From: Streptomyces durmitorensis
GTDB lineage: Bacteria > Actinomycetota > Actinomycetes > Streptomycetales > Streptomycetaceae
Length of the DNA: 64,000 nucleotides
NCBI RefSeq assembly: GCF_023498005.1
Contig: NZ_CP097289.1
Span: 5,828,001 to 5,892,000 of the forward strand
Direction of reading: 5' to 3'
Made by a program: the position numbers and the translations under genes. How positions within the stretch are numbered: position 1 is the first letter of the stretch; every line of letters begins with the position of its first letter. The notes beneath the pieces were generated by a model. That model made no database searches and was not told the origin of the DNA. It saw nothing but the letters and a program-made list of their open reading frames with translations. Shown piece by piece: positions 57,904-64,000 of the stretch.

Positions 57904-58065
57904 TTACTGGGCGAAGTCGTCTGTCGGTGGAGAGGGCCGCAAACCGGTTCGGCGTCGGCCTCCCCGGCACCACGTGCTCGTAATCGCGTGACAGTTGGGG
58001 CACAGCAGGCGCAAGGGCCGCCTGTTCGCAGCCTCGTACGGACTAACGAACCGACAATCGGACAG
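57904..58065 (-). pseudogene. HNH endonuclease C-terminal remnant
   Basis: The open frame reads ...RRPLRLLCPNCHAITSTWC then RGGRRR and stops at 57904. The LRLLCPNCHAIT block is typical of HNH nuclease C-termini. Upstream in the same frame is a stop at 58066-58068, and no start codon fits, so the N-terminal part with the catalytic His and the first Cys pair is missing. It lies 17 bp from the tRNA-like gene. Confidence 0.6.
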
Positions 58066-58086
58066 TCACCCCTGGAATGCGGAACA

Positions 58087-58115
58087 GCCCGCCTCACTTC
58101 GCGTGTGGGGCGGGC
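58087..58115 (-). terminator. Terminator after MHS transporter
   Basis: GCCCGCC / GGCGGGC stem with inner CAC/GTG, 31 bp beyond the stop. Confidence 0.55.
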
Positions 58116-58145
58116 CGTTCGGGGCGGGGCGGGGAGAGGGAGGGT

Positions 58146-59642
58146 TCAGAACCTCGGCGTAGGTGCGGCGGCCTCCACCAGTTCTGCCGCCTCCTGCTTC
58201 GTCTCCACCGACGGGGGCGAGCCCGACAGTGGCTTCTGGGCTGTTTCCTTCAGGCAGGCCACCGCCACTATGCCGACCAGTGCCGCCGCCATCGAGTAGT
58301 ACGCCGGGATCATGTCCGTCCCCGTGATGCTGATCAGCGATGTGATGACCAGGGGGGCCGTGCCGCCGAAGAGGGAGGCGGAGATGTTGTAGCCGACCGA
58401 CAGGGAGCCGTAGCGGACCGACGTGGGGAACAGGGCCGGGAGCGTTGCCGACATTGTGCCGAGCAGGCAGACCAGGGAGAGGCCGAGCATGAGCATGCCG
58501 CCCGAGACTGCCAGAAGGCTGCCCTGCTTGATCAGGAGGAACGCCGGGATCGAGAGGACGAAGAAGCTGACCATTCCCGTCATCAGGAGCGGCTTGCGGC
58601 CGAAGCGGTCGGAGAGCTTGCCGACCTGGCTGATGATCAGCATCAGGATCACCATCGTGCCGATGAGGATCAGCAGGCCGTGCGAGTCGTCGTAGCCGAG
58701 TTCGTCCGAGAGGTACGTCGGCATGTACGACAGGAGCATGTAGTCGGTGACGTTGTACGCGCCGACCAGGGCGATGCACAGGATCAGCGTGGGCCAGTAG
58801 TTGGTGAAGATCTTCGCCAGGTCGCCCTTGGCGGTGGTCTCCACGGTGGAGGCGCCCTCGGACGCCGCGTGGAAGGTGGCGTCCTCCATCTTCTGGAACG
58901 CGGGCGTCTCGTCGAGCTTCAGCCGCAGGTAGAGGCCGACGAGGCCGAGCGGGCCCGCGACGAGGAACGGGACGCGCCAGCCCCACGACTCCATGGCCGC
59001 GGAGCCGAGTGCCGTGTTGAGGATGAGGACCAGGCCGGCCGCGCCCGTGTAGCCGGCGAGGGTGCCCATCTCCAGGAAGCTGCCGAAGTAGCCGCGGCGC
59101 TTGTCGGGGGCGTACTCGGCGATGAAGGTGGACGCGCCGCCGTACTCACCGCCCGTCGAGAAGCCCTGCACGAGGCGGAAGAAGATCAGCAGGACCGGGG
59201 CCCAGAAGCCGATCGTGGCGTAGGACGGGATCAGGCCGATGGCGAGGGTGCCGATCGCCATCATGATCATCGTCAGCGCGAGGACCTTCTTGCGGCCGAT
59301 CTTGTCGCCCATCGGGCCGAAGACCATGCCGCCGATGGGCCGCACGAGGAAGGACACCGCGAAGGTCGCGAAGGAGGAGATCAGCTGGACCGTGTCGTTC
59401 CCGGAAGGGAAGAAGACGTGGCCGATGGTGACGGCCAGGTAGCTGTAGATGCCGAAGTCGAACCACTCCATGGCATTTCCGAGCGAGGCCGCTTTGACCG
59501 CCCGCTTGACCGCGGCATCGTCCGTGACCGTGATGTCCGTGCGGCGCAGTGGTGGATTCGCGCGCCGTTTGGCGGCTCGGAAGAGGGTGCGGTGGCGCTT
59601 CACAGCCTCTGTATCGGCCTCTGCCTCGTCGTGGGCCGCCAT
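58146..59642 (-). CDS. MFS transporter, metabolite:H+ symporter (ProP/MHS family)
   Basis: A 498-residue membrane protein with 12 spans. N-terminal cytosolic arm of ~45 residues, then family landmarks AASLGNAMEWFDFGIYSYLA, FGPMGDKIGRKKVL (motif A), RLVQGFSTGGEYGGASTFIAEY, and a second RFGRKPLL repeat. MHS carriers bring in small metabolites such as proline, betaine or organic acids; substrate unresolved. ATG 59642. Confidence 0.9.
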   Translation of the reverse strand: MAAHDEAEADTEAVKRHRTLFRAAKRRANPPLRRTDITVTDDAAVKRAVKAASLGNAMEWFDFGIYSYLAVTIGHVFFPSGNDTVQLISSFATFAVSFLVRPIGGMVFGPMGDKIGRKKVLALTMIMMAIGTLAIGLIPSYATIGFWAPVLLIFFRLVQGFSTGGEYGGASTFIAEYAPDKRRGYFGSFLEMGTLAGYTGAAGLVLILNTALGSAAMESWGWRVPFLVAGPLGLVGLYLRLKLDETPAFQKMEDATFHAASEGASTVETTAKGDLAKIFTNYWPTLILCIALVGAYNVTDYMLLSYMPTYLSDELGYDDSHGLLILIGTMVILMLIISQVGKLSDRFGRKPLLMTGMVSFFVLSIPAFLLIKQGSLLAVSGGMLMLGLSLVCLLGTMSATLPALFPTSVRYGSLSVGYNISASLFGGTAPLVITSLISITGTDMIPAYYSMAAALVGIVAVACLKETAQKPLSGSPPSVETKQEAAELVEAAAPTPRF

Positions 59643-59707
59643 GGGTAGTCCTTCCGTTCTGCGAACAATCCTCCTGGGATCACTTGCTCGAACATCTCCG
59701 ACGCAAA

Positions 59708-59734
59708 CGAACGCCCCCATGAAGGGGGCGTTCG
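59708..59734 (-). terminator. Terminator after bcp
   Basis: CGAACGCCCCC / GGGGGCGTTCG, 11-bp perfect stem and 5-nt loop. Confidence 0.75.
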
Positions 59735-59765
59735 TCACAGTGTGAGCGGGGCGGGGAGGCGCGGG

Positions 59766-60233
59766 TCAGATGCCAAGGTCCTTGATGATCTTGGCTACGT
59801 GGCCGGTCGCCTTGACGTTGTAGAACGCGTGCTCGACCTTGCCCGCCTCGTCGACCACGATCGTGGAGCGGATGACGCCGGTCACGGTCTTGCCGTACAG
59901 CTTCTTCTCGCCGAAGGCGCCGTACGCCTCCAGGGTCTCCTTGGAGGGGTCGCCGACCAGCGTGACCTTGAGGTTCTCCTGCTCGCGGAACTTCGCCAGC
60001 TTCTCCGGCTTGTCCGGGGACACGCCGATGACGTCGTAGCCCGCGGTCGCGAGCGCGTCGAGGTTGTCGGTGAAGTCGCAGGCCTGCTTGGTGCAGCCGG
60101 GGGTGAGGGCGGCCGGGTAGAAGTACACGATGACCTTGCGGCCCTTGTGGTCGGCCAGGGAGACGTCCTTGCCGTCCGCGTCCGGCAGGGTGAAGGCCGG
60201 GGCCGTCTCGCCGGGGGTGAGTCGCTCGCTCAT
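59766..60233 (-). CDS. bcp: Thioredoxin-dependent peroxiredoxin (BCP/PrxQ)
   Basis: A 155-residue thiol peroxidase. The peroxidatic Cys47 and resolving Cys52 are in TPGCTKQACDF, with the family blocks PAFTLPDADGKDVSLAD and VIGVSPDKPEKLAKFREQ. Reduces H2O2 and alkyl hydroperoxides. ATG 60233. Confidence 0.95.
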   Translation of the reverse strand: MSERLTPGETAPAFTLPDADGKDVSLADHKGRKVIVYFYPAALTPGCTKQACDFTDNLDALATAGYDVIGVSPDKPEKLAKFREQENLKVTLVGDPSKETLEAYGAFGEKKLYGKTVTGVIRSTIVVDEAGKVEHAFYNVKATGHVAKIIKDLGI

Positions 60234-60387
60234 CTTCGGTCTCCTCGCACAGGGTGCTCGTAAAACGTGTGGTGACGGAGTCGAGGGTAATAGGGGTGCC
60301 GTGGGGTGCGGTGCGCCCGGAGCTGACAGACTGTCGGCGATACGTACAGAAGAACAGACAGCCGGACACGACCACGGAGGCAGCGCG

Positions 60388-60717
60388 GTGTCGGACACGT
60401 CGGATATCAGGACCCCGGCGCAGATCGAGGCGGACATCAAGCGCCGTCGCGAGACGCTCGCCGAGACGCTCGACGAGATCGGGGTGCGGGTCCACCCGAA
60501 GACGATCGTCGGTGACGCGAAGGCCAAGGTCGTCGCGGGCTTCGACAACTCCCTCGGCCGGGTGTACGTCGGTGCCAATCGCGTCATCTCGGACGTGCGG
60601 GGCCAGCTGGTGACCGAGGACGGTGCGCCGCGTCTGGAGCGCGTCGTGCCGGTGGCGCTGGTGGTCGTGGGGCTCGTGGGGCTGCTCACGGTGAGTTCGC
60701 GCCGCCGCAAGCGCTGA
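60388..60717 (+). CDS. DUF3618 family protein
   Basis: A 109-residue protein: TPAQIEADIKRRRETLAETLDEIG (typical DUF3618 start), a helical middle, and one C-terminal membrane span (VVPVALVVVGLVGLLTV) followed by RRRKR. Function unknown; often near phage-shock or envelope genes in actinobacteria. GGAGG lies ~8 bp before the GTG. Confidence 0.88.
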   Translation: MSDTSDIRTPAQIEADIKRRRETLAETLDEIGVRVHPKTIVGDAKAKVVAGFDNSLGRVYVGANRVISDVRGQLVTEDGAPRLERVVPVALVVVGLVGLLTVSSRRRKR

Positions 60718-60777
60718 CCCGGCATCGCACAAGCACTGACCCCGCATCGCACAAGCACTGACCCGGCATCGTACGGG
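60714..60777 (+). repeat. 22-bp tandem repeat between DUF3618 and groES-like genes
   Basis: CTGACCCGGCATCGCACAAG-CA occurs at 60714-60735, again with one change at 60736-60757, and a third, partial copy from 60758. Confidence 0.9.
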
Positions 60778-60804
60778 CGTGCCGTTGGCAGGTAGGTTCG
60801 GGGC

Positions 60805-61161
60805 GTGAGCGCCAAGAGCCAGGGACACAGCACCCACGACGACAAGCTGCCCATCCGCATGCTGCACGACCGCGTGCTGGTGCGGCAGGACACAGGTGAG
60901 GGCGAGCGCAGGTCGGGCGGCGGCATCCTGATCCCCGCGACCGCCGCGGTCGGCAGGCGTCTGGCCTGGGCCGAGGTCGTCGCCGTCGGGCAGAACGTGC
61001 GCGCGGTGGAGCCGGGTGACCGGGTCCTGTACGACCCCGAGGACCGGGCCGAGGTGGAGGTGCGGGGCGTGGCGTACGTGCTGATGCGCGAGCGCGATCT
61101 GCATGCCGTGGCCGCCGACCGGTTCGAGGGCTCCGAGGACTCGACCGGGCTGTATCTGTAG
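60805..61161 (+). CDS. GroES-like co-chaperonin (Cpn10), second type
   Basis: A 118-residue protein with the Cpn10 barrel: LPIRMLHDRVLVRQDTGEGERRSGGGILIPATAA, then WAEVVAVGQNVRAVEPGDRVLYDPEDRAEVEVRG. The mobile loop is longer and carries RRSGGG. No groEL follows. It is longer than housekeeping GroES (~102 residues), so it is an accessory paralogue. TAGGTT, 6 nt, GTG: leaderless. Confidence 0.88.
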   Translation: MSAKSQGHSTHDDKLPIRMLHDRVLVRQDTGEGERRSGGGILIPATAAVGRRLAWAEVVAVGQNVRAVEPGDRVLYDPEDRAEVEVRGVAYVLMRERDLHAVAADRFEGSEDSTGLYL

Positions 61162-61179
61162 GCCGCGCAAGCATTGCGA

Positions 61180-61211
61180 GGGGCTGGTGACCATCGTCAC
61201 CAGCCCCTTTT
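61180..61211 (+). terminator. Terminator after groES-like gene
   Basis: GGGGCTGGTGAC / GTCACCAGCCCC, 12-bp perfect stem, 4-nt loop, then TTTT. Confidence 0.92.
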
Positions 61212-61235
61212 GCGCGTTCTTTGCTACCTTTTAAG

Positions 61236-61283
61236 GACCCCGACGAGACGCGCCGTACCGGGTTTCCGCAAAGACGACGCACC
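61236..61283 (+). ncRNA. Guanidine-III (ykkC-III) riboswitch
   Basis: The stretch CCCGACGAGACGCGCCGTAC followed by CGGG and, after 6 nt, CAAAGACGACGC matches the conserved elements of guanidine-III (GACGAGG-type loop, GCGCCGTACC, AAGACG-GC). It lies ~50 nt before the sugE gene, the standard target. Confidence 0.85.
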
Positions 61284-61332
61284 CCCATTCAAGTGACGCG
61301 ATCTCGCGTCTCTACGTGTCGGAGGTGCCGTC

Positions 61333-61653
61333 GTGGCCTGGGTTCTGTTGATCGTCGCCGGTCTGCTCGAAGTGGGCTGGTCGATCGGGATGAAGTTCAC
61401 CGAGGGGTTCACCCGGCTGTGGCCGAGCGTGTTCACCGGCCTCGGGATCGTCGCGAGCATGCTGCTGCTCTCCCATGCCGCCAAGACGCTGCCCATCGGT
61501 ACGGCGTACGGCGTGTGGGTCGGCATCGGTGCTGCCGGTGCGGCGGTGGTCGGGATGATGGTGCTCGGTGAGCCCGCCACCGCCGCCCGGATCTTCTTCG
61601 TCGTGCTGCTGCTCGTGGCCGTCGTGGGTCTGAAGGCGACCTCGGGGCACTAG
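61333..61653 (+). CDS. sugE: SMR-family guanidinium exporter (Gdx/SugE)
   Basis: A 106-residue four-span transporter. It has the SMR Glu13 in MAWVLLIVAGLLEVGW and the SugE-subtype features (W/G-x-x-x-K-F-T-E-G-F, TLPIGTAYGVWVGIG). With the guanidine-III riboswitch in front, guanidinium export coupled to protons is the expected function. Confidence 0.93.
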   Translation: MAWVLLIVAGLLEVGWSIGMKFTEGFTRLWPSVFTGLGIVASMLLLSHAAKTLPIGTAYGVWVGIGAAGAAVVGMMVLGEPATAARIFFVVLLLVAVVGLKATSGH

Positions 61654-61664
61654 CCCCCCACCGG

Positions 61665-64000
61665 CTACTGGGCGGGTTCGCCCCGCCTTCTGGTGGTCGA
61701 GCCGTCCGTCAGGCCGCCCAGGGCTCCGGCGTCGGCACCCGTACCGCCGTCGGCGGTGGAGCCGTCGGTCTGCCCCTGGGCGGCGCCCGGATCGGCGGTG
61801 GTGCCGCCGTCGGCCGTTCCGCCGTCGACGGTGGCACCGCCGTCCGTCTGGCCCTGCGTCTGCCCCTGATCCTGCCCCTGGGTCTGCCCCTGGTCCTGGC
61901 CCTGGGTCTGCCCTTGGTCCTGGCCCTGCGTCTGGCCCTGGTCCTGACCTTGGGTCTGGCCCTGGTCCTGGCCCTGCGTGTCGTCGTCGCCGCCGGTGGC
62001 CGCGCCGCCGGTCGCCGGGTCCGGCTCGACGTCCGTGGGGTCGGGGATCTCCGGCACGTCGGCGCCCTCCTCCAGCTCCAGGTCGAAGTCCCGCACCGGC
62101 TCGCCCTCCAGGGCGTCCCTGGTGAACTGCGCCCAGATCTGGGCGGGGTAGGCGCCGCCGTTGATACGCGGCTGGCCGAGCGCCCCGTACAGCGGCGTGT
62201 GCGCGCCGGTGTCCGGATCCTGGCCCATCACGGAGACCACCGTGGCGAGTTCGGGGGTGTAGCCCGCGAACCAGGCGGCCTGGTCCTCCTCCGCGGTGCC
62301 GGTCTTGCCGGCCGCCGGGCGGCCCGCGGCCTGCGCCGCCGTGCCCGTGCCGCCGTCGACGACGCTCTGCAGGATGGACGTGGTGGTGTCGGCGGCCTCG
62401 CGGCTGACGGCCTGCGCGGTCTTCTTCTCCGGCAGTTCGATCTCCTGGCCGTCCTTGGTGACCCTCTCGACCATCGTGTACGTGCCGTGCTTGCCGTGGT
62501 TGGCGAGCGTCGCGTACGCCTCCGTCATGTCCAGGACGGAGGCCGTGGACGGGCCGAGCGCGATGGAGGGTGACGCGGTCAGGTCGGGGGTGGACTCCGG
62601 GACGCCGAGGGCGATCGCCGTGTCCTTGACCTTGTCCGAGCCGACGTCGACGGCCATCTGCGCGTAGACGGAGTTGACGGACTTGTCGGTGGCGGCGCGG
62701 ACGGTGATGTTGCCGTAGTTGACGTCGTCCTCGTTCTCGGGGGCGTACGTCCCGCCGTCCCAGCCCTGCACCGGGCGCTTGTTGGTGCCGTCGTAGATCG
62801 TGTTCGGGGTGATCGTGCGGCCGTCCTGGGTGACCGAGCCGTTCTCCACGGCCGAGGTGAAGACGAACGGCTTGAAGGTGGAGCCCACTTGGTAGTCGCG
62901 GCGCGTGGCGTTGTTGACGTACTGCTTGGTGTAGTCGATGCCGCCGTACATCGCGACGACCTTGCCGGTGTCCGGGTCGATCGAGGCGCCGCCCGCGCGC
63001 ACGTTGCGGTCGACCTTGCGGGCGTCCTTGTCGACCTTGGACATCACCTGGTCGTCGACGGCCTCCTTGAAGGCGTCCTGGCGGTTCTTCTGGAGGGTGG
63101 TGGTGATGCGGTAGCCGCCCTTGGCCAGGGTGTCCTCGTCGACGATGTCGTTGGACGTCAGGTAGTCCTCGACGGCCTGCACGAGGTAACCGCGCTGCCC
63201 GGAGAGGCCGGAGGCGCCCTTGGCCTCCTTCGGCGTCGGGAACTTGGTCTTCGCGCGTTCGGCGGCGCTGAGCCACCCCTCCTTGACCATGCCGTCCAGG
63301 ACGTAGTTCCAGCGGCCCACGGCGCGCTGCTTGTTCTCCGGGTGGGTCGCCACGTCGTACGCGTTGGGGGAGTTGAGGAGCGTCGCCAGATAGGCGCCCT
63401 GCGCGGTGTCCAGGTCCTTGACGTCCTCGCCGAAGTAGGCCTGGGCCGCGGCCTGCACGCCGTACGCGTTGCGTCCGAAGTAGCTGGTGTTGAGATACCC
63501 GGCGAGGATGTCGTTCTTGCTCACCTCGCGGTCCAGCTTGATGGAGATGAAGAACTCCTTCGCCTTGCGGGTGATCGTCTGCTCCTGGCCCAGGTAGTAG
63601 TTCTTCACGAACTGCTGGGTGATCGTCGAGCCGGACTGCTTGCCCTTGCCGGTGACGGTGTTCCAGGCGGCGCGGACCATCGCCTTGGGGTCGACCGCGG
63701 ACTCGCTGTAGAAGTCCCGGTCCTCGGCGGCGAGCGCGGCGTGCTGGACCTTCTTGGGGATCTGGCTCAGCGGTACGTTCTCGCGGTTGACCTCGCCGTC
63801 GCGGGCCAGTTGGCTGCCGTCGGCGTAGAGGTAGACGTTGCTCTGCGCGGTGGCGGCCGCGTTGGCCGGCGGGATGTCGACGATCATGTAGCCCGCGACG
63901 AAGCCACCGACGCAGAGCAGGATCAGCAGGATGAACCCGCCGAGCACCATGCGCCAGGTGGGGAAGATCCGCCGCCAGCCCTTGCGCTTGGGGCGTTTCT
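61665..64000 (-). CDS. Bifunctional penicillin-binding protein (GT51/transpeptidase), 5' end outside window
   Basis: Open to the right edge: upstream of the ATG at 63950 the frame continues KRPKRKGWRRIFPTWR, so the cytosolic start is outside. Domains: membrane anchor (VLGGFILLILLCVGGFVAGY), GT51 with the catalytic Glu in AALAAEDRDFY, then SGSTITQQFVKNYYLG. The transpeptidase has SxxK in VGSTFKPF, SVN in DKSVNSVYAQ, and KTG in AGKTGTAEE. The C-terminal tail carries a (GQDQGQTQ)-repeat and then Gly/Asp/Thr-rich sequence. Class A PBP that polymerises and cross-links peptidoglycan. Confidence 0.94.
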   Translation of the reverse strand, partial: KRPKRKGWRRIFPTWRMVLGGFILLILLCVGGFVAGYMIVDIPPANAAATAQSNVYLYADGSQLARDGEVNRENVPLSQIPKKVQHAALAAEDRDFYSESAVDPKAMVRAAWNTVTGKGKQSGSTITQQFVKNYYLGQEQTITRKAKEFFISIKLDREVSKNDILAGYLNTSYFGRNAYGVQAAAQAYFGEDVKDLDTAQGAYLATLLNSPNAYDVATHPENKQRAVGRWNYVLDGMVKEGWLSAAERAKTKFPTPKEAKGASGLSGQRGYLVQAVEDYLTSNDIVDEDTLAKGGYRITTTLQKNRQDAFKEAVDDQVMSKVDKDARKVDRNVRAGGASIDPDTGKVVAMYGGIDYTKQYVNNATRRDYQVGSTFKPFVFTSAVENGSVTQDGRTITPNTIYDGTNKRPVQGWDGGTYAPENEDDVNYGNITVRAATDKSVNSVYAQMAVDVGSDKVKDTAIALGVPESTPDLTASPSIALGPSTASVLDMTEAYATLANHGKHGTYTMVERVTKDGQEIELPEKKTAQAVSREAADTTTSILQSVVDGGTGTAAQAAGRPAAGKTGTAEEDQAAWFAGYTPELATVVSVMGQDPDTGAHTPLYGALGQPRINGGAYPAQIWAQFTRDALEGEPVRDFDLELEEGADVPEIPDPTDVEPDPATGGAATGGDDDTQGQDQGQTQGQDQGQTQGQDQGQTQGQDQGQTQGQDQGQTQGQTDGGATVDGGTADGGTTADPGAAQGQTDGSTADGGTGADAGALGGLTDGSTTRRRGEPAQ

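Noticed and set aside
57615..58097. 160-codon minus frame across rdgB end and the tRNA-like gene
   Set aside because: It covers a terminator and the tRNA-like gene in a non-family frame; the HNH remnant is in a different frame.

Overview
The window is high-GC actinobacterial DNA with short 4-bp gene overlaps, GTG and TTG starts, an ssgG-type sporulation gene, a BldD/WhiJ-like regulator plus DUF397 module, and DasR-type operators on GlcNAc transport genes. All of this points to a Streptomyces chromosome. From memory, the order of the conserved genes (GH20 hexosaminidase, Lrp-hppD, ssgG, RDD proteins, M6 protease, pncA/pncB, clpS, mec/cysO/cysM, nagE2/nagE1/nagF, rph, rdgB, PHS-type transporter, bcp, PBP) follows the core chromosome arm of S. 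coelicolor, so most of the window is core genome.

Layout. 1-3.2 kb: end of a type VII secretion-associated operon. 3.3-11 kb: DUF3039 protein, GH20 hexosaminidase and a four-gene molybdo-hydroxylase (xanthine dehydrogenase-like) operon with a small kinase. 11-14.8 kb: accessory pocket starting at tRNA-Cys, with two antitoxin-like genes whose toxin partners are broken, an HTH gene with a zinc-ribbon tail, and a HATPase/XRE/DUF397 regulatory module. 14.9-25 kb: MFS pump, helicase, IclR and ArsR regulators, an S16-type protease and an osmoprotectant ABC operon. 25-32 kb: Lrp-hppD, a three-subunit nitrile hydratase/thiocyanate hydrolase-type cluster, a 970-bp block of repeats, a TPR protein and a FAD-linked oxidase. 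32-44 kb: ssgG, two RDD membrane proteins, a secreted M6 metalloprotease, NAD-salvage genes pncA and pncB, clpS, DUF2017 and an amino-acid permease. 44-49 kb: a mec JAMM protease gene and the cysO-cysM pair, separated by a cobalamin-riboswitch-controlled BtuFCD-type transporter, with a small leader-peptide ORF in front of cysO. 49-57 kb: MazF-like protein, MBL hydrolase, GlcNAc phosphotransferase genes with dre sites, rph, two tandem paralogous lipoproteins, rdgB. 57.8-64 kb: an odd tRNA-like gene beside an HNH-endonuclease remnant, MHS transporter, bcp, DUF3618 protein, a second GroES-like protein, a guanidine-III riboswitch in front of sugE/gdx, and the 5'-truncated end of a bifunctional penicillin-binding protein.

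How the genes connect. The secreted/intracellular hexosaminidase and NagE1/E2/F belong to the chitin/GlcNAc economy. Mec-CysO-CysM is a protein-thiocarboxylate route to cysteine. PncA feeds nicotinate to PncB. ClpS is the N-end-rule adaptor. The best candidates for something not described are the tRNA-like gene at 57.8 kb, the decayed toxin pocket, the molybdo-hydroxylase lacking its catalytic Glu, the split mec/cysO operon with the cysO tail, the 28-29 kb repeat block and the phased repeats at 13.56 kb. All calls are by reading the sequence only; no database search was run.
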